Assembly: GCA_002435335.1 (NCBI GenBank) | Contig: DJMI01000147.1 | Location: forward strand, 1 to 7,867 | DNA from: Nitrosomonas sp. UBA6494 | GTDB lineage: Bacteria; Pseudomonadota; Gammaproteobacteria; Burkholderiales; Nitrosomonadaceae | Reading direction: 5' to 3' | Length of the DNA: 7,867 bases | In this document: piece by piece, positions 1 to 5,855 of the stretch | How positions within the stretch are numbered: position 1 is the first letter of the stretch | Layout of the letters: each line of letters begins with the position of its first letter | Notes under the pieces: generated by a model | What the model was told of the DNA's origin: nothing | Database searches by the model: none | The model's input: only the letters and a program-made list of their open reading frames with translations | Made by a program: the position numbers and the translations under genes

Positions 1-1
1 G

Positions 2-637
2 GCGGGTACCGAAGTATCTGCATTGTTGGGACGTATGCCTTCCGCTGTAGGTTATCAACCGACATTGGCTGAGGAGATGGGGCGTTTGCAAGAAAGAATT
101 ACGTCAACAAAAGTGGGATCGATTACATCGATTCAAGCTGTGTATGTTCCAGCGGATGACTTGACCGATCCGTCTCCGGCAACGACTTTCGGTCACTTGG
201 ATGCGACAGTCGTACTTTCGCGCGATATTGCATCTCTTGGAATTTACCCTGCCGTTGATCCACTCGATTCAACATCACGTCAATTGGATCCGCTAGTGGT
301 TGGTGAAGAGCATTACAATACGGCTCGTGCTGTTCAACAAACACTGCAGCGTTACAAAGAATTGAGAGATATTATTGCAATTCTAGGTATGGATGAATTG
401 TCAGCGGAAGATAAATTAGCGGTAAGCCGTGCACGGAAGATTCAACGCTTCTTGTCTCAACCTTTCAACGTTGCTGAAGTATTTACCGGATCTCCAGGAA
501 AATATGTTCCCTTGAAAGAAACAATCAAAGGTTTCAAAGGCATCGTTGAAGGTGAATATGACGAGTTGCCGGAGCAGGCATTCTATATGGTCGGTAGCAT
601 AGACGAAGCAGTTGAAAAAGCCAAAACCTTACAATAA
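2..637 (+). CDS. atpD: F1Fo ATP synthase subunit beta, 3' part (5' end outside window)
   Basis: This is the catalytic beta subunit of the F1 head, which makes ATP from ADP and phosphate using the proton gradient and acts on the cytoplasmic face of the inner membrane. The frame is open from base 2, beginning AGTEVSALLGRMPSAVGYQP, so the true start lies upstream. The 211 visible residues are about the last 45% of a family protein of roughly 460 residues. Visible hallmarks are the PSAVGYQPTLAEEMG segment, the adenine-binding tyrosine region GIYPAVDPLDSTSR (about residues 81-94 of the visible part), and the DELSEED-type lever written here as DELSAED (about 131-137), which contacts gamma and epsilon during rotation. 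The Walker A motif lies before the window. The TAA stop is 13 bases before atpC, the usual end of the atp operon. Nothing looks broken. Identification is essentially certain. Confidence 0.98.
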   Translation, partial: AGTEVSALLGRMPSAVGYQPTLAEEMGRLQERITSTKVGSITSIQAVYVPADDLTDPSPATTFGHLDATVVLSRDIASLGIYPAVDPLDSTSRQLDPLVVGEEHYNTARAVQQTLQRYKELRDIIAILGMDELSAEDKLAVSRARKIQRFLSQPFNVAEVFTGSPGKYVPLKETIKGFKGIVEGEYDELPEQAFYMVGSIDEAVEKAKTLQ

Positions 638-650
638 AGAGTAATCTTAA

Positions 651-1073
651 ATGAGCATAGTATTTCATCTCGATATCGTTAGTGCAGAGGAGTCGATTTA
701 CTCTGGCCCGGTTGAGTTTTTAGTAGCACCGGCACAAATGGGTGAAGTCGGTATTTATCCCCGTCATACGCCATTGTTGACTCGAATAAAAGCGGGAATG
801 GTGCGGATCAAAGCGCAATTGAAAGATGAAGAACTGGTTTACGTATCGGGGGGGTTGCTTGAAGTACAGCCTGATGTGGTAACGATTCTGGCAGATACAG
901 CAGTGAGAAGTCATGATCTTGATGAAGCAAAAGCGCTTGAAGCCAAACGTTCTGCTGAAGAAGCGATGAAAAACAAACAATCGGAACTTGATTACGCGAG
1001 AGCGCAAGCAGAATTGATTGAGGCTATGGCGCAATTGGCTGCGATTGAAAAATTAAGAAAGCGTAGGCACTAA
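651..1073 (+). CDS. atpC: F1Fo ATP synthase subunit epsilon
   Basis: This is the epsilon subunit of the F1 central stalk. It couples gamma rotation to the Fo ring, and in bacteria its C-terminal helices can inhibit ATP hydrolysis. The protein has 140 residues, normal for the family. The N-terminal beta sandwich (about 1-86) includes SAEESIYSGPVEFLVAPAQMGEVGI and the conserved LPRHTPL-like stretch YPRHTPLLTRIKAGMVRI. The C-terminal helical hairpin (about 87-140) runs from DLDEAKALEAKRSAEEA to AQLAAIEKLRKRR, a typical betaproteobacterial ending. The ATG at 651 is preceded by a weak AAAGAG Shine-Dalgarno overlapping the end of atpD, consistent with coupled translation. A run of seven G (848-854) encodes the Ser-Gly-Gly of VSGGLLEV and the frame continues through it. 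The gene is followed 14 bases later by a strong terminator, so it is the last gene of the atp operon. Confidence 0.97.
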   Translation: MSIVFHLDIVSAEESIYSGPVEFLVAPAQMGEVGIYPRHTPLLTRIKAGMVRIKAQLKDEELVYVSGGLLEVQPDVVTILADTAVRSHDLDEAKALEAKRSAEEAMKNKQSELDYARAQAELIEAMAQLAAIEKLRKRRH

Positions 1074-1087
1074 GCGTGCTATCTGAC

Positions 1088-1115
1088 AAAAAAGGCGACT
1101 AAGGTCGCCTTTTTT
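1088..1115 (+). terminator. Intrinsic terminator of the atp operon
   Basis: A perfect 12-bp stem pairs AAAAAAGGCGAC (1088-1099) with GTCGCCTTTTTT (1104-1115) around a TAAG tetraloop, and the 3' arm supplies the T run. It lies 14 bases after the atpC stop. Because the A and T runs are symmetric it could also act from the other strand, but no gene converges on it here. Confidence 0.93.
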
Positions 1116-1153
1116 GTTGTTCATATATCCGATAAAAGCATGGATAGATATTA

Positions 1154-1182
1154 TTAAGTTAAGCTAAGAATGATAATATAAT
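1154..1182 (+). promoter_or_regulatory. Probable sigma-70 promoter for yebC-ruvCAB
   Basis: A perfect -10 hexamer TATAAT lies at 1177-1182. Seventeen bases upstream of it is a poor -35 candidate, TTAAGT (1154-1159, three of six matches). An overlapping GATAAT (1172-1177) could serve instead. The site lies between the atp terminator and yebC, where a new promoter is needed, and would give a leader of about 30 bases. The support is one good hexamer plus position. Confidence 0.45.
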
Positions 1183-1218
1183 CCGATTACTAGATAGATA
1201 CGTACGGAAGAAATCAAA

Positions 1219-1947
1219 ATGGCAGGTCATAGTAAGTGGGCGAATATCAAGCATAAGAAAGCAGCGCAGGATGCAAAGCGTGGCAAAGTTTTTACTAGAT
1301 TGATAAAGGAAATAACCGTAGCTGCGCGACTGGGCGGTGGCGATCCGGATAGTAATCCGCGTTTACGACTAGCAATGGATAAGGCATACGATCAAAACAT
1401 GCCCAAGGACAATGTTGAGCGTGCGGTCAAACGAGGATGTGGCACATTAGAAGGTGTCGATTATGAAGAAATTAGGTACGAAGGATATGGGATATCCGGT
1501 GCGGCTGTTATGGTTGATTGTATGACAGATAATCGAGTTCGCACGGTATCCGATGTGCGTCATGCCTTTACTAAATACGGCGGAAATCTGGGTACCGACG
1601 GATCTGTTAGTTTTCTATTTAAGCATTGCGGACAATTGATTTTTGCTCCAGGCATCGAGGAAGAAAAAATTATGGATGCTGCACTTGAGAGTGGTGCGGA
1701 TGATGTGTTAACGCATGATGATGGCAGCATTGAGGTAATAACCGCTCCATCCGATTTTCTTCAAGTAAAAAGTAACTTAGAAAAATCAGGATTTAAGGCT
1801 GAGTTAGCAGAAGTGACAATGAAACCAAGTAATGAAGTCATTTTATCCGGAGACGATGCGATAAAAATGCAAAAACTGCTGGATGCGTTAGAAAATCTGG
1901 ATGACGTACAAAATGTTTATACTACGGCTGTTTTGGAAGACCAATAA
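1219..1947 (+). CDS. yebC: YebC/PmpR (TACO1) family protein
   Basis: This is a YebC/PmpR family protein. The family was long annotated as a DNA-binding regulator. Its mitochondrial member TACO1 is needed for translation of COX1, and recent work treats bacterial members as ribosome-associated factors that help translation through difficult stretches, so the 'transcriptional regulator' label is doubtful. The 242 residues are the normal length. The N-terminus MAGHSKWANIKHKKAAQDAK is the family signature. It is followed by KGKVFTRLIKEI-like sequence (here RGKVFTRLIKEI), the glycine-rich ARLGGGDPDSNPRLR and the conserved NMPKDNVERA. The middle and C-terminal domains carry YEGYGISGAAVMVDCMTDN and DGSVSFLF. 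The ATG at 1219 is fixed by the signature, with a modest GGAAG Shine-Dalgarno at 1206-1210. It sits directly upstream of ruvC, a very common arrangement in proteobacteria, and probably shares its transcript. Its cellular target here is unknown. Confidence 0.96.
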   Translation: MAGHSKWANIKHKKAAQDAKRGKVFTRLIKEITVAARLGGGDPDSNPRLRLAMDKAYDQNMPKDNVERAVKRGCGTLEGVDYEEIRYEGYGISGAAVMVDCMTDNRVRTVSDVRHAFTKYGGNLGTDGSVSFLFKHCGQLIFAPGIEEEKIMDAALESGADDVLTHDDGSIEVITAPSDFLQVKSNLEKSGFKAELAEVTMKPSNEVILSGDDAIKMQKLLDALENLDDVQNVYTTAVLEDQ

Positions 1948-1955
1948 TATAACCA

Positions 1956-1962
1956 AAAGGTG
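1956..1962 (+). promoter_or_regulatory. Shine-Dalgarno of ruvC, which decides its start
   Basis: AAAGGTG at 1956-1962 is a good Shine-Dalgarno, with its AGG (1958-1960) seven bases before the ATC at 1968. This is optimal spacing for initiation at 1968. It is too close to serve the GTG at 1960, which overlaps it. The site is important because it marks 1968 as the start position although the codon there is not ATG, GTG or TTG. Confidence 0.75.
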
Positions 1963-1967
1963 AAAAA

Positions 1968-2489
1968 ATCCGAATTCTTGGAATAGATCCGGGTTTACGC
2001 AAAACAGGGTTTGGGGTAATTGAAAAAAATGGCAACCAATTGCTTTATGTTGGTAGTGGTTGTATCAAAACTCAGCCTGGTCAATTATCTGCACGTATTA
2101 AGTTGCTATTCGAGCATTTAAATGAAGTTATAACAGAATATCAACCGGAGCAAGTCTCTATCGAGCAGGTCTTTGTCAATATTAACCCAAGTTCAACCTT
2201 GTTACTTGGACAGGCACGTGGAGCCGCAATGTGCGCGGTTGTTGCTAAAAATCTTGTTGTGGCGGAATACAGCGCATTGCAAATCAAACAAGCTGTTGTA
2301 GGCAATGGACATGCACAGAAAAACCAAATTCAAGCGATGGTTAAAAAATTATTAAATTTATCCGGAGAGTTGGGTTTGGATGCTTCAGATGCATTGGCTT
2401 GTGCAATTTGTCATGCACATTGCGGTTTTGGATGGAGCAAGAAAATTGGATCAGAGCACGTGCGGATGAAGCGAGGACGTTGGATATGA
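1968..2489 (+). CDS. ruvC: Holliday junction resolvase RuvC, apparent ATC start codon
   Basis: RuvC is the dimeric endonuclease that cuts Holliday junctions symmetrically, acting with RuvAB in recombinational repair. Read from 1968 it has 173 residues, normal for the family. The four catalytic acidic residues are present: D7 in ILGIDPGLR, E66 in VSIEQVFVN, and D138 and D141 in GLDASDALACA. They correspond to E. coli Asp7, Glu66, Asp138 and Asp141. The RNase H-like core is intact, with GQARGAAM and KQAVVGNGHAQKNQIQ. The oddity is the first codon. Homology places it at 1968, but the base triplet is ATC where ATG is expected. An in-frame TAA lies at 1950-1952, and no ATG, GTG or TTG occurs between it and the TTG at 2040. 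Starting at 2040 would delete the first 24 residues, including D7. The stop TGA overlaps the ruvA ATG. The family call is certain; how it initiates is not. Confidence 0.9.
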   Translation: MRILGIDPGLRKTGFGVIEKNGNQLLYVGSGCIKTQPGQLSARIKLLFEHLNEVITEYQPEQVSIEQVFVNINPSSTLLLGQARGAAMCAVVAKNLVVAEYSALQIKQAVVGNGHAQKNQIQAMVKKLLNLSGELGLDASDALACAICHAHCGFGWSKKIGSEHVRMKRGRWI

Positions 2490-3070
2490 TTGGGCGTATG
2501 ACTGGTATCTTGCTAGAAAAGAAACCGCCACAAGTTTTATTGGATGTACGGGGAATAGGCTACGAGATCGATGTGCCCATGAGTACGTTTTACGAATTAC
2601 CGGCTACAGGCGAGCAAATTACGTTGTATGCGCACCTGGTAATACGTGAAGATATGCACTTGCTGTTCGGTTTTGCAACCGAATCAGAACGCCAATTGTT
2701 TAGACAGTTGGTGAAAATTTCTGGAATAGGTGTACGTACCGCTTTGGCTTTATTGTCGGGAATGACCGTATCAGAATTTCAGCAAGCGGTTTTGCAGCAG
2801 GATAGTGTGAGGTTAGTCAAAATTCCAGGGATCGGAAAAAAAACCGCTGAACGTTTGTTGCTGGAGTTGCGTGATAAATTGAATGTGAAGCAGCTGGATC
2901 CTGGTCAGCGAATCTCACTGTCGTCCCAATCCGAGGATATACAACATGCATTGCTGGCGCTTGGGTACAATGATCGAGAAGCGGAGTGGGCAATAAAACA
3001 ATTGACAAATCAAGGCTCTGTTTCAGATGGTATCCGCCAAGCATTGCAGTTATTATCCAAAGCAAAATAG
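2486..3070 (+). CDS. ruvA: Holliday junction branch migration protein RuvA
   Basis: RuvA binds the Holliday junction as a tetramer and loads the RuvB motors, forming the branch-migration complex that hands the junction to RuvC. The 194 residues are the normal length. Domain I (about 1-62) is the OB fold, starting MIGRMTGILLEKKPP, with the acidic pin E55-D56 in VIREDMHLLFGF. Domain II carries two helix-hairpin-helix motifs, VKISGIGVRTALALLSGM (about 76-93) and VKIPGIGKKTAERLL (about 111-125). Domain III (about 148-194), which binds RuvB, includes DIQHALLALGYNDREAEWAI. The ATG at 2486 is chosen because MIGR is the family N-terminus and because it overlaps the ruvC stop as ATGA, a translational coupling signal. 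A GCGAGGA Shine-Dalgarno lies at 2471-2477. A run of eight A (2836-2843) in the second hairpin encodes the Lys-Lys of GIGKKT. The ruvB start follows 18 bases after the stop. Confidence 0.96.
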   Translation: MIGRMTGILLEKKPPQVLLDVRGIGYEIDVPMSTFYELPATGEQITLYAHLVIREDMHLLFGFATESERQLFRQLVKISGIGVRTALALLSGMTVSEFQQAVLQQDSVRLVKIPGIGKKTAERLLLELRDKLNVKQLDPGQRISLSSQSEDIQHALLALGYNDREAEWAIKQLTNQGSVSDGIRQALQLLSKAK

Positions 3071-3088
3071 GTTATCGCACGAGAAACT

Positions 3089-4132
3089 ATGATAGAAACT
3101 GATCGCGTAGTGGCTACAGTGCCATCGTCAACGCAGGAAGAGGTATTTGAAAGAGCGTTGCGTCCAAAGCTGCTGGATGAGTATGTCGGGCAGGAAAAGA
3201 TCAGAGAACAATTACAGATTTTTATAACAGCAGCAAAAAATCGGCGTGAAGCGCTTGACCATGTTTTGTTGTTTGGTCCCCCAGGGTTGGGTAAAACCAC
3301 ATTGGCACATATTATTGCCAAGGAAATGGGAGTGAATCTACGTCAAACATCGGGACCAGTGTTGGAGCGTGCAGGAGATTTGGCTGCAATATTAACAAAT
3401 CTCGAGCCGAATGATGTTCTGTTTATTGATGAGATTCACCGTTTGCCATCGATGGTGGAGGAAATTCTTTATCCAGCACTGGAAGATTATCAGTTGGATA
3501 TTATGATCGGAGAAGGGCCGGCGGCAAGATCGGTTAAGCTCGATTTACCTGCATTTACACTAGTAGGAGCGACAACTCGAGCGGGAATGTTAACCAATCC
3601 TTTGCGGGATCGTTTTGGAATTGCTTCGCGACTTGAATTTTATACAGCGGATGAACTAAGTAAAATTGTAGCGCGTTCAGCTAGATTATTGAATGTAAGT
3701 ATATCTGAGGACGGTGCTTTTGAAGTAGCGCGACGGTCACGCGGTACCCCACGCATTGCTAACCGATTATTGCGGCGTGTGCGCGATTATGCGGAAGTAA
3801 GATTCAATGGTCACGTTACAAATAAAGTTGCTGATGAAGCATTGCGAATGTTGGATATTGATCAGATTGGATTGGATATGATGGACCGTAAATTACTGTT
3901 GGCAGTGTTGGAAAAATTCAGTGGCGGTCCTGTTGGGCTGGATAACTTGGCTGCGGCAATCGGCGAAGAAAAGGATACGATAGAAGATGTATTGGAGCCC
4001 TATTTGATTCAACAAGGACTGTTGCAACGTACGTTGCGTGGAAGGATAGCTACTGGTTTTACATACCGGCATTTTGGTTTGGCGTTACCGCAAAATGAAC
4101 GGAGCAAAGATCTTTGGACGGAAACTGATTGA
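3089..4132 (+). CDS. ruvB: Holliday junction branch migration DNA helicase RuvB
   Basis: RuvB is the hexameric AAA+ ATPase that pumps DNA through the RuvA-bound Holliday junction. The 347 residues are the normal length. Visible in order are an N-terminal lead ending in ERALRPKLLDEYVGQ (about 21-35), Walker A GPPGLGKTT (63-71), Walker B LFIDEIH (111-117, with D114 and E115), sensor 1 GATTR (160-164), the arginine-finger region NPLRDRFG (170-177), sensor 2 region GTPRIANRLLRRVRD (219-233), and the C-terminal winged-helix domain with GPVGLDNLA and GRIATGFTYRHFG (318-330). All key residues are present. The ATG at 3089 fits the family; its Shine-Dalgarno is weak, so it may depend on ribosomes leaving ruvA 18 bases upstream. 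It ends the ruvCAB set, with a short unknown gene following closely. Confidence 0.97.
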   Translation: MIETDRVVATVPSSTQEEVFERALRPKLLDEYVGQEKIREQLQIFITAAKNRREALDHVLLFGPPGLGKTTLAHIIAKEMGVNLRQTSGPVLERAGDLAAILTNLEPNDVLFIDEIHRLPSMVEEILYPALEDYQLDIMIGEGPAARSVKLDLPAFTLVGATTRAGMLTNPLRDRFGIASRLEFYTADELSKIVARSARLLNVSISEDGAFEVARRSRGTPRIANRLLRRVRDYAEVRFNGHVTNKVADEALRMLDIDQIGLDMMDRKLLLAVLEKFSGGPVGLDNLAAAIGEEKDTIEDVLEPYLIQQGLLQRTLRGRIATGFTYRHFGLALPQNERSKDLWTETD

Positions 4133-4159
4133 TAAGTTAATTTACAGATTAATAGAAAG

Positions 4160-4594
4160 ATGCAAATACAAACTTTGCGCATTGTCGTCGCACTCATGGT
4201 AACAGTTGTAATTATGTTGTTTTTTTATACAAATCGTGAAAAGGATATGTATAGTAAAAGCGCAGAACCGGCCGTCGCGCAGATAATGACCGAAATTTCG
4301 GGGTGGGAGAAGAATGTATTGTTGTTGCACTTGGCGCCAGAAGCTAAGCAATCATTTACTGATGAGCAATTGAGCGATTGGTTGAATCTCTATAGAGAAT
4401 TTGGACGTTTCAGGTCAATTAAGGAAATTAATTTTTCGCGTGTTGCAAGTGCATTTGGTCTATTTGGAGAAAAAAAAATAAATTATTTTGGTGTGGCACA
4501 TTTCTCAACAGGTGAGATTAATTTCAACATCACTTTGATTGAAAGAGGGGGGTACTTTTTGGTTTATAACTTAGCGTTGACCAAAGTTAGCTGA
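4160..4594 (+). CDS. Hypothetical protein with N-terminal membrane anchor
   Basis: I do not recognise this 144-residue protein. It begins with a short polar lead, then a hydrophobic helix (about 7-23, IVVALMVTVVIMLFFYT) without a cysteine lipobox, so it is probably a signal anchor with the rest in the periplasm. The remainder (about 30-144) looks like one compact alpha+beta domain: helical at first (PAVAQIMTEISGWEK, DEQLSDWLNLYREFG) and strand-rich at the end (YFGVAHFSTGEINFNITLIE). That pattern resembles small NTF2-like or cystatin-like folds, but this is only a shape impression. The start lies 27 bases after the ruvB stop, suggesting read-through from the ruv cluster. Its Shine-Dalgarno (AGAAAG) sits abnormally close to the ATG. 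Runs of nine A (4470-4478) and six G (4547-4552) lie in the coding region. Coding-like composition and an uninterrupted frame support a real gene. Confidence 0.75.
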   Translation: MQIQTLRIVVALMVTVVIMLFFYTNREKDMYSKSAEPAVAQIMTEISGWEKNVLLLHLAPEAKQSFTDEQLSDWLNLYREFGRFRSIKEINFSRVASAFGLFGEKKINYFGVAHFSTGEINFNITLIERGGYFLVYNLALTKVS

Positions 4595-4621
4595 GATCGG
4601 GTAAATGTTAATTACGAATCT

Positions 4622-4645
4622 GTTTCATGGTAATATCCATGAAAC
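4622..4645. repeat. Perfect 9-bp hairpin between the hypothetical gene and the BI-1 gene
   Basis: GTTTCATGG (4622-4630) pairs with CCATGAAAC (4637-4645) around a six-base TAATAT loop. It lies 28 bases after the preceding stop and so could end that transcript, but no T run follows. It may instead be a Rho-associated or stabilising 3' structure, or an operator upstream of the next promoter. Confidence 0.5.
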
Positions 4646-4687
4646 TATATCAAGATTGTGATGGTCTTAGTGATCGCTTGAGTAGTT

Positions 4688-4696
4688 TGGTATAAA
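4688..4696 (+). promoter_or_regulatory. Extended -10 promoter of the BI-1 family gene
   Basis: TGGTATAAA (4688-4696) matches the TGn-TATAAT extended -10 class with one mismatch. No good -35 is seen 16-18 bases upstream, which such promoters tolerate. Transcription would start near 4703, giving a leader of about 20 bases with a strong CGGAGG Shine-Dalgarno at 4707-4712, nine bases before the ATG. Confidence 0.5.
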
Positions 4697-4721
4697 TTTA
4701 AAAAAACGGAGGTTATTTCTT

Positions 4722-5393
4722 ATGAACGAAAATATTTCAACAATTTCTAGAAGCTCTTCATCTGCAATTGCGATGAATCGAGTTTTGCGCAATACATATA
4801 TGTTGTTGTCGCTTACACTGCTTTTCAGTGGATTTACGGCGGCGTTGTCGATGTTCCTAAAAATGCCGCCAATGACTTATTTAATATCAGTGATAGGCGG
4901 TATGATTATCGCGATGTTTGTGTTGCCGCGTTTTGCCAATTCGACTGCAGGTATTGGGATCGTATTTTTGATCACCGGTTTGCTCGGATTTGGTTTAGGA
5001 CCGATGCTCACTATGTATGCATCACTGCCTAATGGTGGAAATATCATTATGCTGGCATTTGGTGGCACAGGTGTTATTTTTATGGGATTGTCTGCGTACG
5101 TGTTGGCGACCAAGAAAGATTTTAGTTTTCTTGGTGGATTCTTAATGGTGGGTTTCTTGCTGGTATTAGTAGCTGCATTGGCGAATATATTTATGCAAAT
5201 CCCAGCCTTGTCTCTGATGATATCTGCCGTCGTTATCATGATTATGAGTGGCTTCATTTTGTATGATACCAGTCGAATTATTCATGGCGGCGAGACAAAC
5301 TACATTTTGGCGACTATCGGTCTATATATGACAATTTTTAATATCTTCATTAGTTTGCTACAGATACTAGGTATTATGGGTAATGATGATTGA
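4722..5393 (+). CDS. Bax inhibitor-1/YccA family inner membrane protein
   Basis: This belongs to the BI-1 (TMBIM, formerly UPF0005) family of seven-helix membrane proteins, which includes E. coli YccA and YbhL and the calcium-leak protein YetJ of Bacillus. YccA is known to modulate FtsH proteolysis; the role here is not known. The 223 residues are the normal length. Hydrophobic segments fall at about 25-45, 51-70, 76-100, 108-128, 136-157, 161-181 and 195-217, with a serine-rich cytosolic N-terminus. The family signature is clear near the C-terminus: YDTSRIIHGGETNYILAT (181-198), then LYMTIFNIFISLLQILG. D182 is the conserved aspartate of helix 6; the second aspartate found in YetJ is not seen in the last helix. 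The ATG is set by a strong CGGAGG Shine-Dalgarno. It appears monocistronic, with its own promoter and terminator. Confidence 0.93.
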   Translation: MNENISTISRSSSSAIAMNRVLRNTYMLLSLTLLFSGFTAALSMFLKMPPMTYLISVIGGMIIAMFVLPRFANSTAGIGIVFLITGLLGFGLGPMLTMYASLPNGGNIIMLAFGGTGVIFMGLSAYVLATKKDFSFLGGFLMVGFLLVLVAALANIFMQIPALSLMISAVVIMIMSGFILYDTSRIIHGGETNYILATIGLYMTIFNIFISLLQILGIMGNDD

Positions 5394-5418
5394 AGTAAAG
5401 AAAGATTGATTTAACCCT

Positions 5419-5450
5419 ACTAAACCCCGGTCAGCCGGGGTTTAGTTTTT
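5419..5450 (+). terminator. Intrinsic terminator after the BI-1 family gene
   Basis: A perfect 12-bp stem pairs ACTAAACCCCGG (5419-5430) with CCGGGGTTTAGT (5435-5446) around a TCAG loop, followed by a T run ending at 5450. It starts 26 bases after the stop of the BI-1 gene and separates it from the small ORF and cox genes downstream. Confidence 0.93.
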
Positions 5451-5496
5451 ATGGTGCTTTCAACACATAAGATTTGCTATCAAAGGGAGGAAGGAA

Positions 5497-5676
5497 GTGG
5501 AGTGGACGGAAATTGTTGCGGCCCTAGCGTTAATTATGTTCATTGCAGTCATGTTTCCTGCGGCGAAGGATATGGTGCAAAAAAGTCCAAAAGGATCGTC
5601 GTCCGATTGGGGAAGTTTTGCACTTCTTATTGGTATGATTATTTTGTTTATTATTTTGTTAATCGGCCTTGTTTGA
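5497..5676 (+). CDS. Small protein with two predicted membrane helices (59 residues, GTG start)
   Basis: I do not recognise this short protein, but several signs support it as real. It has a strong Shine-Dalgarno, AAAGGGAGG (5482-5490), six bases before the GTG at 5497. The reading frame begins MEWTEIVAALALIMFIAVMF (GTG read as Met) and ends in TGA at 5674-5676. The first hydrophobic segment spans about residues 6-22. A polar loop with KDMVQKSPKGSSSDW (24-38) follows, then a second very hydrophobic segment (about 41-59, LLIGMIILFIILLIGLV) that runs to the C-terminus. Such a hairpin is typical of small membrane subunits or assembly aids. It lies 46 bases after a terminator and 422 bases before coxB. 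A weak -10 (TAAGAT, 5468-5473) is the only promoter candidate. A link to the cytochrome oxidase is possible from position only. Confidence 0.72.
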   Translation: MEWTEIVAALALIMFIAVMFPAAKDMVQKSPKGSSSDWGSFALLIGMIILFIILLIGLV

Positions 5677-5783
5677 ATAAAGCGAAACTTTACAAGTTGA
5701 GTCGAATAAGAAGTGAATTTTCACATCAAGAAATTGGTTGAAGGTGCAAAATTGATTAGCAAAATTTGCTGATTCATGTTTTG

Positions 5784-5855
5784 GTTGCTCAATACCTACA
5801 ATATAAATAGGGGAATATTGCTATAAAAATCATGATTTTTCCTTGTTTGAGCAAC
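5784..5855. repeat. Widely spaced 9-bp inverted repeat
   Basis: GTTGCTCAA (5784-5792) and TTGAGCAAC (5847-5855) are perfect inverted copies separated by 54 bases. The right copy overlaps the -35 and spacer of the candidate cox promoter. They could be two operator half-sites or the base of a large stem that encloses the 5825-5840 palindrome. Confidence 0.55.
5825..5840. repeat. Perfect 16-bp palindrome
   Basis: AAAAATCATGATTTTT reads the same on both strands. It sits centrally within the larger inverted repeat, immediately upstream of the candidate cox promoter -35. As RNA it would be only a weak hairpin with a CATG loop, so a protein-binding site is more plausible than a terminator. Confidence 0.55.

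Noticed and set aside
123..344. Antisense frame inside atpD
   Set aside because: It is a shadow of a highly conserved coding region and has no independent signals. The same applies to the other minus-strand frames at 720-1034, 2817-3321, 4009-4351, 4877-5257 and 6315-7445.
2399..2485. 29-codon upstream extension of RuvA
   Set aside because: It lies within ruvC in a different frame. The family N-terminus MIGR starts at 2486 in an ATGA overlap with a good Shine-Dalgarno.
2040..2489. RuvC starting at TTG 2040
   Set aside because: This would remove the IDPG motif with the first catalytic aspartate, while the upstream codons continue the RuvC homology without interruption.
5668..5696. Weak hairpin (CTTGT with ACAAG) at the end of the small membrane ORF as a terminator
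   Set aside because: The stem is only five base pairs at its base with an imperfect interior, and no T run follows.
5451..5741. 96-residue + strand frame starting right after the terminator
   Set aside because: It overlaps the 59-residue membrane ORF in another frame, starts at the terminator T run without a Shine-Dalgarno, and reads as a cysteine-rich, low-quality sequence with no domain pattern.
5754..5774. Imperfect inverted repeat GATTAGCAAA-A-TTTGCTGATT as an FNR or CRP site
   Set aside because: It does not fit the TTGAT-N4-ATCAA or TGTGA-N6-TCACA consensus. It is kept only as part of the leader description.
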